This document shows, one piece after another, positions 15,986 through 24,537 of a stretch of 64,000 nt of DNA. The position numbers were made by a program, and so were the translations under genes. The stretch covers positions 248,001-312,000 of the forward strand of contig QCMG01000001.1 of the NCBI GenBank assembly GCA_003213955.1. Direction: 5' to 3'. Under the pieces are notes generated by a model that did not search any database, was not told the DNA's origin, and saw only the letters and a program-made list of their open reading frames with translations. The stretch's first letter is position 1. Each line of letters opens with the position of its first letter. This stretch comes from Prochlorococcus sp. AG-418-M08 (GTDB lineage Bacteria; Cyanobacteriota; Cyanobacteriia; PCC-6307; Cyanobiaceae).

Positions 15986-16614
15986 AAATATATTTTAGAA
16001 CGAACTCTTTCTTCTTTTGATCTGAAACTTACAGATTTGGTATCAATATTATAGTAAGCATTTTCCGATTTAACTTCATACCTTTTGTTATTATTACTGT
16101 CATTAACTTTATATTTTACAGGATTAAAAAATTCAATTATATTATTTTTTTTATTTAGTATTGCTTTATTTGAGCTTAAAGTAATTGTATTATTTTCAAA
16201 TTTAACATTACCAACTAATAAGAATTGAGAATTTTCAATATTCCAAATAAAACTATTTGAATATAATTTATCTTCTTGTTTAATAAGTGTTTTTATTAAT
16301 ACATTACCATCTAATTCTATTAATTTATTGTTATTAGATAATTTTGATTTTTCTGAGGTTATTATATATTCACTTTCATTATTTTTGAATAACTTTATTG
16401 TAGTTTCTTTAAGATTAAATGTATTTTTATCTTTATCATATATTGAATAGGGACTATTAATTGATAGCATTTTTTTTCCTTTATTAGAGTAAATATTCAT
16501 ATTTAAACTATTAATACTTTGACTAATTTCTTTTTCATCTCTGCCACCTGTTTTACAACCTCCAATTACTATTAGAAATATTAATAAAAGGAAATAAAAT
16601 CTATTCATATTCAA
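15982..16614 (-). CDS. LptC-like outer-membrane assembly lipoprotein
   Basis: 210 aa. A signal peptide ending in a lipobox (FLIVIGGC, Cys about residue 20) precedes a beta-rich domain: repeated strands such as SINSPYSIYDKDKNTFNLKE, YIITSEKSKLSNNNKLIELDGNV, FENNTITLSSNKAILNKKN. That pattern fits the LptC/OstA beta-jellyroll used to move lipopolysaccharide across the periplasm. Sequence identity is low, so the family call rests on architecture. It overlaps the end of metG by 14 bp, implying translational coupling. Confidence 0.7.
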   Translation of the reverse strand: MNMNRFYFLLLIFLIVIGGCKTGGRDEKEISQSINSLNMNIYSNKGKKMLSINSPYSIYDKDKNTFNLKETTIKLFKNNESEYIITSEKSKLSNNNKLIELDGNVLIKTLIKQEDKLYSNSFIWNIENSQFLLVGNVKFENNTITLSSNKAILNKKNNIIEFFNPVKYKVNDSNNNKRYEVKSENAYYNIDTKSVSFRSKEERVRSKIYF

Positions 16615-18136
16615 GTTTTTCTATAATTGGATTTGGAACTGGTAAGTTAGATTTATGTTTTAATATTCCCCAATTTAATTGATCAGTCCATGATATTTTT
16701 TCATCATATATGGATCCTAATTGAATATCAATTTTTGATGATAGATCAGGCAATAATGGTAATAATAATAAACCAACAATTCTAGTGCTTTCTAATACAT
16801 TATAAATAATATTACCTACAAGAGAGATATTATATTCATCTTTAATTAATATCCAAGGTTGTTTTTCGTTTAGATATAAATTAGTTTTAATTGCAAAATT
16901 AAGTATCACATTTGCTGCTAAATCTAATTCGTAGGAATTAAAATGTTTTATGAAATTATCAACTGCTTTTTTTGAATGTAATTTCAAAGTATTATCAATA
17001 TTAAATTCTTCATTATTTGGAACTTTATTATCAAACCATTTTCTAGACATTGAAGATGTTCTATTTAATAAATTTCCAATTGTGTTTGCTAAATCATTAT
17101 TGATAATATCTACAAATCTTTTATTTTGAAAATCACCATCATTACCCAATGAAATATCTTTTAGTAAATACCATCTAACGGCTTCTTTCCCGTATTTTGA
17201 TAATAATAGATTTGGATCCAATACATTACCTAAGCTTTTACCCATTTTTTGCCCTTCTCTGGTTAAGAAACCATGACCAAAAACTTTTTTAGGTACCTTC
17301 ATACCAGCAGAAATTAGCATTGCAGGCCAATATACAGCATGGAACCTCAGAATATCTTTTCCAATTAAATGAATATCAGCAGGCCATCCATTATTAATTG
17401 AGTATTCCAATGATGGATTATTTATATCTTGGCTTATTGCACTAACATAACCAAGTAGAGCATCAAACCATACATAAAAAGTATGACTTTTTGTATCTGG
17501 CACTGGTATTCCCCACGATACATTTGTTCTGGATATTGAGAAATCTTTTAAACCTTTAGATACAAAATTGATTATTTCATTTCTTCTTTCTTTAGGTTGG
17601 ATAAATGATGGGTCCTTAATAAGATCTTCTATTTGTGATTGGTATTTTGATAACCTAAAAAAAAGATTTTCTTCATTTTTCCATTCCAAAGTTTTCTGGT
17701 GTATTGAACATTTGTGTGTTGGAGAATTATCTGGATTTTCTTTAAATTCTTCACAACCTACGCAATACCATCCTTTTTGGACTCCCATATAAATGTCATT
17801 AGATTTCTTTACTCTGTTGTAAAATTCATCAACGATAGATTCATGTTCTTTAGAGCTTGTTCTTACAAACTTGTTATGTGTTATGTCCCAATCATTCCAG
17901 TTTTGTTTGAAGATATTTGATATTTCATCGCAATGGGTTTGAGGTTTAACTTGTTTACTACTTGCCGTTCTTTGTATTTTTAAACCATGTTCATCCACAC
18001 CAGTAATAAAAATAACTTTTTCTCCAGAGAGTCTCTTATATCTAGCTATTGAATCACAAATGACCGTAGTATATATACTTCCCAAATGTGGTTTATCATT
18101 TACATAATATAATGGCGTAGTAATTACAAAACTCAT
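16601..18136 (-). CDS. metG: methionyl-tRNA synthetase
   Basis: 511 aa class I synthetase charging tRNA-Met. The HIGH-type motif is KPHLGSIY near residue 15, the KMSKS-type motif is KMGKSLGN near residue 300, and the connective peptide has one zinc knuckle (CVGCEEF...KCSIHQ). There is no C-terminal tRNA-binding dimerisation domain, which fits the short bacterial form. The 3' end overlaps the LptC-like gene by 14 bp. Confidence 0.97.
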   Translation of the reverse strand: MSFVITTPLYYVNDKPHLGSIYTTVICDSIARYKRLSGEKVIFITGVDEHGLKIQRTASSKQVKPQTHCDEISNIFKQNWNDWDITHNKFVRTSSKEHESIVDEFYNRVKKSNDIYMGVQKGWYCVGCEEFKENPDNSPTHKCSIHQKTLEWKNEENLFFRLSKYQSQIEDLIKDPSFIQPKERRNEIINFVSKGLKDFSISRTNVSWGIPVPDTKSHTFYVWFDALLGYVSAISQDINNPSLEYSINNGWPADIHLIGKDILRFHAVYWPAMLISAGMKVPKKVFGHGFLTREGQKMGKSLGNVLDPNLLLSKYGKEAVRWYLLKDISLGNDGDFQNKRFVDIINNDLANTIGNLLNRTSSMSRKWFDNKVPNNEEFNIDNTLKLHSKKAVDNFIKHFNSYELDLAANVILNFAIKTNLYLNEKQPWILIKDEYNISLVGNIIYNVLESTRIVGLLLLPLLPDLSSKIDIQLGSIYDEKISWTDQLNWGILKHKSNLPVPNPIIEKLEYE

Positions 18137-18198
18137 AATATGTTTTTTAATATATTAACAAATTTAATTTCTACAATAGGCCAATAATTTTATTTTTT

Positions 18199-19386
18199 TT
18201 AATGAATAAATTCTAGAAGATTATTATCATTAAAATTGAATTTAACTTTATATATTTTATTTGTATATGTTTCAATTGATATATATAGTATTATTAGAAG
18301 CTCTAATGAATATTCAGGGAAATAGACCAAAGCTATATTCTTTTTATTATTAATCCATTTAATAAATATTATTTTATAATAAGATTTATTTTTTTCATTT
18401 TTAAAAAAAATTTTTAAATATTTTAATCTATCATTTTTATAAATAATATTATTTTCTGATTGTTTAATTTTCGTCAAATCTATTATTTCTCTAATTTTAT
18501 TATGATTAAGTAGCTCATTATTAGTTAAACTATTAAATACTTGCCTCTGAACAACTAAATCTAAATATCTTCTCAGTGGTGATGTACATTGTGTATACTT
18601 TAATAGTCCCAATGATTCATGCTTATTAGCCTTGGTAGTAATATAACTTTTACCCATATATTGTTTTAATATTGAATACTTTATTTCACTATCTTTATAT
18701 TTTTCAAGTATCTCTAACGCATTACAATTTAGTTTATGAGTTCTGTAAGGAGTTGCGATATTATTCTCAAATAAATATAAACTAGTCACAAAACCCATTA
18801 ATATCATTGATTCAGAAACAACTTTTTGTGAAATACTTTTCTGTATATTATTTATCTCGACATTACCATTATTAATATTAATCTTATAACTTGGCATTTC
18901 GAATGTAACGGCTCCTTGAGTTTTACGATAATTAAAACTATTAATTAATAAGTTTTTTATCTCAACTATTTCTAATTCTTCCTTTGGCTCTAAATCAATA
19001 ATTTCATCTGCATCTTCATATGTTAATTGATATTTAGGCTTTATTTTTGCCTCTACTATTTCATATTTATTTATTGAACCATCATCATTAAAAATAATTG
19101 AAGCACTTATTGTCTCTGAAAGTTTATTTTGATTTAAATTCGCCTTTTCAATTATTTCAGCTGGTAACATAGGTATATATTGATCTATTAAATACAAACT
19201 GCTACTTTTATTTCTTGCTTCAATATCTACTTTAGAATCTATTAAAAATAATTTACAAGGATTACTAATGTGTATCCATAATTTTTTTATGTTTTCATCA
19301 AGAAATTCCAATGAGAAAGCGTCATCAATCTCTTTTGGATCTTTTGAGTCGATTATAAAAGTTTTTAAATTAGTTAAATCTCTCAA
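18199..19386 (-). CDS. minimal RNase II/R-family ribonuclease (RNB domain only)
   Basis: 395 aa starting at TTG; a stop codon lies five codons upstream, so the protein truly begins at the RNB domain. Catalytic acids are present: IIDSKDPKEIDDAF (Asp13, Asp21, Asp22; the position equivalent to E. coli Asp207 is Glu19). Also canonical are LWIHISNP, SLYLIDQYIPMLP, and TQCTSPLRRYLDLVVQRQ. Cold-shock and S1 domains are absent; the last ~80 residues are divergent. It probably degrades RNA 3'-5', perhaps with RNA-binding help from another protein. It lies 38 bp downstream of rpsR on the same strand. Confidence 0.88.
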   Translation of the reverse strand: MRDLTNLKTFIIDSKDPKEIDDAFSLEFLDENIKKLWIHISNPCKLFLIDSKVDIEARNKSSSLYLIDQYIPMLPAEIIEKANLNQNKLSETISASIIFNDDGSINKYEIVEAKIKPKYQLTYEDADEIIDLEPKEELEIVEIKNLLINSFNYRKTQGAVTFEMPSYKININNGNVEINNIQKSISQKVVSESMILMGFVTSLYLFENNIATPYRTHKLNCNALEILEKYKDSEIKYSILKQYMGKSYITTKANKHESLGLLKYTQCTSPLRRYLDLVVQRQVFNSLTNNELLNHNKIREIIDLTKIKQSENNIIYKNDRLKYLKIFFKNEKNKSYYKIIFIKWINNKKNIALVYFPEYSLELLIILYISIETYTNKIYKVKFNFNDNNLLEFIH

Positions 19387-19424
19387 ATATTTAAATATTA
19401 TTTAAGTAACTCTTACTTTCAGAA

Positions 19425-19646
19425 CTATCCTTCTGGATTAACAAATGGCAATAAAGCTACAATTCTTGCTCTTTTAACAGCCAAAGTAAGATCTCTTTGT
19501 TGTTTAGATGTTAATCCAGTCATTCTTCGAGGTAATATTTTACCTCTTTCAGTTATAAATTTTTTAAGAAGCTCTACGTCCTTATAATCTATTGGGTCAC
19601 CGGGTTTGATTGGTGATAATTGTTTTTTAAAAATTGAATTTGGCAT
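19425..19646 (-). CDS. rpsR: 30S ribosomal protein S18
   Basis: 73 aa. It carries the S18 core [26 protein letters not shown] followed by [25 protein letters not shown], named here by its ends. In E. coli S18 pairs with S6; in cyanobacteria it typically lies beside L33, as here (15 bp gap to rpmG). The RNB ribonuclease gene follows it, the usual cyanobacterial order. Confidence 0.97.
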   Translation of the reverse strand: MPNSIFKKQLSPIKPGDPIDYKDVELLKKFITERGKILPRRMTGLTSKQQRDLTLAVKRARIVALLPFVNPEG

Positions 19647-19661
19647 TGTTTTTATTATTAT

Positions 19662-19856
19662 TTATTTAATTTCTTTATGAATTGTCATTTTGTTTAGATG
19701 TGGATTAAATTTTTTAAGTTCTAATCTTTCTGTAGTATTTCTTTTGTTTTTTTCAGTTGTATATCTTGAAATACCATTAGATCTTCTTGGTTCTGAACTT
19801 GTTCTTGCTTCAGTACATTCTATGGTTACTACAACTCTTGAACCTTTTTTAGCCAT
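19662..19856 (-). CDS. rpmG: 50S ribosomal protein L33
   Basis: 64 aa from the ATG at 19854-19856: [18 protein letters not shown], the typical cyanobacterial and plastid L33 start. The upstream in-frame start would add 20 unlikely residues. The body [14 protein letters not shown] and ending [18 protein letters not shown] are canonical. It is divergent from pheT with a 101-bp gap. Confidence 0.96.
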   Translation of the reverse strand: MAKKGSRVVVTIECTEARTSSEPRRSNGISRYTTEKNKRNTTERLELKKFNPHLNKMTIHKEIK

Positions 19857-19957
19857 TTTAATTAATACGCTGATGTATAATTTTCTATTGTACAACTTCA
19901 AGAAACTATTTTGCATATAATTACTTTTCTTTTAGTATCATTAGACAAAAATGATAA

Positions 19958-22423
19958 ATGAAGGTATCTCAAAACTGGTTGAAATCCCTTGTAGATATAA
20001 ATACTACACCAGATGATCTTTCTGAAAAATTATCGATAGGTGGATTCGAGGTTGAGTCTCTTATTGATTGCTCATCAAATGTTAAGGGTATTGTTCTTGG
20101 AAAAGTTTTATCAGTACTTAAACATGAAAATTCTGATAAATTATCTATATGTAGTGTGGATATCGGAGGTCCTAAATCTCTGCAAATAATATGTGGAGCT
20201 AATAATGTAAAACCAAATATATATGTTTATGTAGCAACTATTGGTGCCCACCTTTCCGCTATTAATTTAACAATTAAAAAAAGTGAAATAAGAGGAGTTA
20301 TGAGCGAAGGAATGATATGTTCATTAGAAGAATTAGGCATGGAAGACAAAAGTGAGGGTATTGCCATTATTAATGAGGAGATAGCTTTAAAACATAAATT
20401 AGGCACATCAGGAGCCTTATTACTTGATCTCAATGACTACATCTTTGATTTAGCTATTACCGCAAATAGACCTGATGGCATGTCAGTAGTAGGAATCGCA
20501 AGAGAAATATCGGCTCTTTTAGAAACAAAATTAACTTTTCCTAGATTAAAAACTAGATATCAAATTAATGTTTTTAAAAATTTTGAACTCTGCACTGAAG
20601 CTATTTCAAAAAATTGTCTTTATTCAATTACTCATATTGACTCAGTTAATGGCAAAGAATTATCTCCACAATGGCTTAAAGATCGTTTAGATAAATCAGG
20701 CATAAAATCTCTTAATCTTTTGGTAGACATTACAAACTACATTCTTTTAGAACAAGGCCAACCATTACATGCTTTTGATACAGCAAAACTATCAAATTTA
20801 ATTGGGAGGGATGTTTTACCTAATGATTTCTCGGTTAGAAAGGCAAGGGACAATGAAAATCTTTTATGTTTAAATGGTGAGAATTATGAATTAAATCAAA
20901 ATATAACCATAGTAGCTTGTGATGATAAGCCAGTTGCTATAGCTGGTGTTATTGGAGGTTTAGAAACTTCGGTAAATGAAGATACTTCTTCTATTTATCT
21001 TGAAGGAGCTGTTTTTAATCCTGTTACAATAAGAAAATCATCAAAAGAAATTGGAATCAGAACAGAATCTAGTAGTAGATATGAAAAAGGAATTTCCTAC
21101 AAGAACACATTAGATTCGGTTACTAGAGCAATTAATATTTTAGAAGATTACTTTAATATTTCTAATACGATAATTAATACTTCCATTGAGTTAGATAAAA
21201 CAAAAAAATTAATATCCTTAAGAAGAAAAAGGATTCATGAAATCCTTGGGCCTTTGATAATTAAAAATGAGGATTTTGACGTAAATGACCAAATAAAAAA
21301 GAGAAATTTATCAGATACTGAAATAACAAGTAAATTAAAGTTAATTGGTTGTAACTTAACCAATAAAGAATATGGGTGGGATGTAGAAGTTATTCCTAAT
21401 AGATCTCAAGATTTATTAAGAGAAATTGATTTGATTGAGGAAATTGCAAGATTAGTAGGTTATGACATGTTTGATTTAAATTTGCCTAATCCTATAAAAC
21501 CAGGAAAGCTTTCTTCTTCACAAACTGCCCTAAGGAAGTTAAAAAGTGGTTTTATAGATATTGGATTTAACGAAGTATTATCATATTCTCTTGTATCAGA
21601 AAGTAGTAATAATTTAATTAAGATTTCAAATCCATTATTACTTGAAACAAGCTGCTTAAGAAATAATATTTGGCAAGAACACATAAGAATATGTAATCAA
21701 AATATTAATTCTGGACTTGATTATTGTTGGATATTTGAAGTAGGAAATATATTTCATAACAAGCCTGATTTATCACAAGAGGAATTATTAAATGGTGCAA
21801 TTTATGGAATTAATAAATTTGAAAAATGGTTTGGTTCTAGTAAAGATAATCATTTAAATTATTACGAGGCACGAGGAAAGTTAAGGGAGGCTTTAACACT
21901 CTTGAATTTAAATATTGAAGATAAACCAACTGATTCGATAGATTTTCTTCATCCTGGTAGATCCGCTAGATTATTCACTGAAGGGAATGAAATAGGATAT
22001 TTTGGAGAAATCCATCCAAAGTTAATTACTGAAAAAAAAGCATTAAAAAAAATGTATTTATTTAGCTTAAAAGTGACAAAAATAACAGATGCAGGTACTA
22101 GAAAAAATAAATGGATACCAGTTTATAAACAATATCCAACGGTTCCTAAAATGGAAAGAGATATTAATTTTATATTTAATAAAAAATTCTTAGTAAGTGA
22201 AATAATATCCCAAATAAAAAAATCTGGAAAAAAACTATTGGAAGATATTAATTTAATAGATGTTTATGATGATGATGATTTTGGTGAAGAATACATAAGC
22301 TATACATTTAGATTGTCTTATAGAGACCCTGAAAAAACATTATTAGATTCTGACATAGTTAATATTCATAAAAAAATTATAAAAATGATAGAAGAAAAAT
22401 TTAATACAAATCTAAGAGATTAA
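19958..22423 (+). CDS. pheT: phenylalanyl-tRNA synthetase beta chain
   Basis: 821 aa. Domain order: N-terminal B1 and tRNA-binding OB region (SWLKSLVDI... VGKVL-like, SDKLSICSVDIG, then ANNVKPNIYV), B3/B4 editing domain (ITHIDSVNGKELSPQWLKDRL, then GQPLHAFDTAKL), B5 (RRKRIHEILG), the synthetase-like fold (EVIPNRSQDLLREIDLIEEIAR), and the C-terminal anticodon-binding FDX-ACB domain (QYPTVPKMERDINFIF). The last domain is complete. The repeat-rich island begins 11 bp after the stop. Confidence 0.97.
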   Translation: MKVSQNWLKSLVDINTTPDDLSEKLSIGGFEVESLIDCSSNVKGIVLGKVLSVLKHENSDKLSICSVDIGGPKSLQIICGANNVKPNIYVYVATIGAHLSAINLTIKKSEIRGVMSEGMICSLEELGMEDKSEGIAIINEEIALKHKLGTSGALLLDLNDYIFDLAITANRPDGMSVVGIAREISALLETKLTFPRLKTRYQINVFKNFELCTEAISKNCLYSITHIDSVNGKELSPQWLKDRLDKSGIKSLNLLVDITNYILLEQGQPLHAFDTAKLSNLIGRDVLPNDFSVRKARDNENLLCLNGENYELNQNITIVACDDKPVAIAGVIGGLETSVNEDTSSIYLEGAVFNPVTIRKSSKEIGIRTESSSRYEKGISYKNTLDSVTRAINILEDYFNISNTIINTSIELDKTKKLISLRRKRIHEILGPLIIKNEDFDVNDQIKKRNLSDTEITSKLKLIGCNLTNKEYGWDVEVIPNRSQDLLREIDLIEEIARLVGYDMFDLNLPNPIKPGKLSSSQTALRKLKSGFIDIGFNEVLSYSLVSESSNNLIKISNPLLLETSCLRNNIWQEHIRICNQNINSGLDYCWIFEVGNIFHNKPDLSQEELLNGAIYGINKFEKWFGSSKDNHLNYYEARGKLREALTLLNLNIEDKPTDSIDFLHPGRSARLFTEGNEIGYFGEIHPKLITEKKALKKMYLFSLKVTKITDAGTRKNKWIPVYKQYPTVPKMERDINFIFNKKFLVSEIISQIKKSGKKLLEDINLIDVYDDDDFGEEYISYTFRLSYRDPEKTLLDSDIVNIHKKIIKMIEEKFNTNLRD

Positions 22424-22434
22424 GAGTATCGAAG

Positions 22435-22483
22435 ATCTTATATGAGACATAAAACTAGTCTAATATTAATTATTATTTGAGAA
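22435..22483 (+). repeat. 49-bp composite dyad, copy 1
   Basis: Left arm ATCTTATATGAGAC (22435-22448), centre AGTCT (22457-22461, middle base 22459), right arm TTATTATTTGAGAA (22470-22483). Arm starts are 35 bp apart and the centre is exactly midway. The right arm is the most degenerate of the set (10 of 14 against GTCTTATATGAGAT). Surrounding sequence also matches copy 2 (a 65-bp ungapped stretch, about 80% identical). Confidence 0.8.
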
Positions 22484-22583
22484 AGATAATATTCATACAG
22501 AGCTATTGAATTACACATCTCTATATATTAGTAATAACAAAAGATATACTTATTAAAAAAAAGAAAGATCTGAAGTATTGCTA

Positions 22584-22632
22584 ATCTTATATAAGACTTA
22601 TTATTAGTCTTATAATAATTCTTATATGAGAG
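22584..22632 (+). repeat. 49-bp composite dyad, copy 2
   Basis: Left arm ATCTTATATAAGAC (22584-22597), centre AGTCT (22606-22610), right arm TTCTTATATGAGAG (22619-22632); arms are again 35 bp apart. Internally it can also fold as a 9-bp hairpin (TATAAGACT / AGTCTTATA, 22590-22614). It ends 45 bp before the 82-aa gene, so it may overlap that gene's promoter. Confidence 0.85.
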
Positions 22633-22677
22633 ATATGATATTCATATAAATCTACTTCATCGTTTATAATAATATGC

Positions 22678-22926
22678 ATGATAAACATCTTCGCTTTTTT
22701 AATATCCTCCGTTCTTTGGGTTCAAGTTCCTCAATGGTCTGATGATTGGTCTAAATGCGCAGTTGACGTTCCAGATTCATCATGTCATTGGTACATAACA
22801 TCCCCAGATAATACATTTGGAGAAGGTTTTGATTGGGCAAGCGCTCCATGGTTTGATGCTAATGGTTTAAGTGATGTTCCTAGTATTGAGAGAGAAACAG
22901 CACTACAGAAGCTTCAGAACAGGTAG
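22678..22926 (+). CDS. 82-aa Trp-rich secreted or anchored protein, unknown
   Basis: A short hydrophobic N-terminus (MINIFAFLISSVLWVQV) acts as a signal or anchor. The rest is an acidic, Trp-rich domain: WSDDWSKCAVDVPDSSCHWY with two Cys ten residues apart that could form a disulfide outside the cytoplasm, then GEGFDWASAPWFDANGLSDVP and a helical end. Composition differs from the neighbours (few Lys/Asn/Ile runs). I recognise no domain. Two 49-bp composite repeats lie on each side of it. Confidence 0.75.
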   Translation: MINIFAFLISSVLWVQVPQWSDDWSKCAVDVPDSSCHWYITSPDNTFGEGFDWASAPWFDANGLSDVPSIERETALQKLQNR

Positions 22927-22949
22927 TACTGTCTATAAAGCAGTGCTAC
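22923..22949 (+). terminator. possible hairpin at the 3' end of the 82-aa gene
   Basis: A 9-bp stem with one G-T pair, GTAGTACTG / CAGTGCTAC, encloses a 9-nt loop and overlaps the stop codon. No T-run follows, so it is not a classical intrinsic terminator; it may stabilise the 3' end. A 10-bp direct repeat, TCTATAAAGC, occurs in the loop (22932) and again 21 bp on (22953). Confidence 0.4.
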
Positions 22950-23049
22950 ATATCTATAAAGCCTTTAAAATAATGACTTTATAACTCATTGATTATATTT
23001 GGACATTGGTAGGACATTAAAATTTTTTATTTAAGTATAATTATTGCTC

Positions 23050-23098
23050 CTATTATATAAGAATTAATCCTAGACTACTTATGAGTCTTATATGAGAT
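23050..23098 (-). repeat. 49-bp composite dyad, copy 3 (inverted)
   Basis: Arms CTATTATATAAGAA (23050-23063) and GTCTTATATGAGAT (23085-23098), 35 bp apart, with AGACT (23072-23076) exactly central. On the reverse strand the centre reads AGTCTAGGATTAATT, matching the AGTCTAATATTAATT of copy 1, so this copy points opposite to copies 1 and 2. Confidence 0.8.
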
Positions 23099-23315
23099 AT
23101 CTAAGTCTAATTTTTTTGAGTTTAATAAGAATAATTAGTATATTGTTTATTCTTAGCTAATAAATCTAAAGAGACTTGTATTGATGAATATATAGTAAAT
23201 ATTAATTTAATCTTCATTTCCTCAAGATCATTACAAATATTTTTAATTAATTTTTAATTAGAAGTCTTATTAGCATGAATTTTATCTAATTTATAGATTT
23301 TGATAAATCTCTAAA

Positions 23316-23364
23316 ATCTTATACAAGACTAATTAATAGACTTAGGCTGTGTCTTATATAAGAC
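23316..23364 (-). repeat. 49-bp composite dyad, copy 4 (inverted)
   Basis: Arms ATCTTATACAAGAC (23316-23329) and the perfect palindrome GTCTTATATAAGAC (23351-23364), 35 bp apart, with AGACT (23338-23342) exactly central. It ends 8 bp beyond the stop codon of the RHH/J-domain gene. The AGACT centre gives it the same inverted orientation as copy 3. Confidence 0.85.
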
Positions 23365-23372
23365 TTGTAATA

Positions 23373-24389
23373 CTACTTTCTATATAAGTTTTTAAGTAAT
23401 TGGTAAGCTTCGTTTAATTTCCTCATTTCGTCAGTAGATCCACCTGCATCAGGATGAGTCTCTAAGGCTTTAATTTTATATGCATCTCTAATTTTATTTA
23501 ACGTATGAGCTGAACCCGCTGCTGTAGATAAATTTAATAATTTAAGGGCACCATGAACCGTCATTGTTGAATCCAATGCTTCAAATGAATTACCTTTACT
23601 TTTTCTTTTAAAACTACCTACAAATCTTCTTACTAAGGTTGGTATCCTATTTTTTAAATCAGATGTAGCAAATGGATCTTCTAATACACCAACCATTAAA
23701 ATAACTAACTCTAATGAAGGATTTTGTTTCTTCCAAAAAGAACATAATTCTGTCATTAATTTGTTAGCAGCACTCCATGTGAATGGTAAATGTTCTGTTC
23801 CATCTATATTTGGCCAAATATCTTTGCTAAACCACTCCATGGATGCTTCTACTATATGTTCATTAGGTACATTTCCATATAAGTTTTTCCAATGGCTAAT
23901 TATTTCAATTCTACTTTTGATGATATCGTTCTCATTAATAGAATTAATTTGAATATCGTTAAGTTTTTGATTAGTCTTTTCAATATTCATGCTTCTTCTT
24001 AAATTTTTAACTTTCTTTCCTACAAAATTAGGTAAATTGATGTCCAAGTTTGTTTTTTCAACAACTTCTTCAACATTTTTTGGAATATTTTTTGTAGTTG
24101 TTTCTTTAATCTTTTCTTCTTCTACATCTGTTTTAATAAGTACTAAAGCACTGTTTTCGTGATAATTTGAATAATTATTTATATTTTCCTTTCCGCTAAA
24201 GTCAATAGTTTGTTGTTGATTTTTAGGGATTAAATCTTCTTCTTGAAGAAGTTCAGTTAGCAATTTTTCAATTACGGGACCTCTTGCTCTAAAACCCCAT
24301 TCTTTTCTCAATTGATCAAACCTAGAAATTAATTCTTCCGGTAAATCAATTGAAATCCTTTTAGTATTTGAATTTTCAATAATACTCAA
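23373..24389 (-). CDS. ribbon-helix-helix / J-domain fusion protein
   Basis: 338 aa. Residues 8-50 form a good RHH DNA-binding unit (KRISIDLPEELISRFDQLRK, then RGPVIEKLLTELL). A charged linker follows (50-150), then an uncharacterised helical domain rich in Trp (HWKNLYGNVPNEHIVEASMEW, FTWSAANKLMTELC, DPFATSDLKNRIPTLVRRF). The C-terminus is a J-domain with HPD at 312-314 (LETHPDAGG) and LNEAYQLLKNL. The J-domain implies a DnaK partner; the RHH domain implies DNA binding and dimerisation. Its own promoter region (24390-24537) lacks the 49-bp repeat, but copy 4 ends 8 bp past its stop codon. Confidence 0.8.
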   Translation of the reverse strand: MSIIENSNTKRISIDLPEELISRFDQLRKEWGFRARGPVIEKLLTELLQEEDLIPKNQQQTIDFSGKENINNYSNYHENSALVLIKTDVEEEKIKETTTKNIPKNVEEVVEKTNLDINLPNFVGKKVKNLRRSMNIEKTNQKLNDIQINSINENDIIKSRIEIISHWKNLYGNVPNEHIVEASMEWFSKDIWPNIDGTEHLPFTWSAANKLMTELCSFWKKQNPSLELVILMVGVLEDPFATSDLKNRIPTLVRRFVGSFKRKSKGNSFEALDSTMTVHGALKLLNLSTAAGSAHTLNKIRDAYKIKALETHPDAGGSTDEMRKLNEAYQLLKNLYRK

Positions 24390-24537
24390 TTAATTTTTAT
24401 TTTTAATAATAGAATAGAATTTTTAAATGTATTTGGAATCTTTTGAAATTCTATATACTTATTTTGTCTTTGAATCTATATATTTACGATTAATTATCCA
24501 CAAACTAATAAATTTTGATCTTAAAATTATATAAAAA

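Larger units (their letters stand above)
22950..23372. other. 423-bp gene-free stretch holding repeat copies 3 and 4
   Basis: No frame here has both a start and a reasonable length. Besides the two 49-bp composite dyads it contains a 9-bp stem with a 12-nt loop (TAAGAATAA 23126-23134 / TTATTCTTA 23147-23155) and one isolated half-site AGTCTTAT (23263-23270). A small RNA is possible, but I cannot define its ends. Confidence 0.5.

Noticed and set aside
22435-23364. CRISPR array
   Set aside because: Only four units, irregular distances between units (149, 466 and 266 bp), both orientations, palindromic arms and no cas genes.
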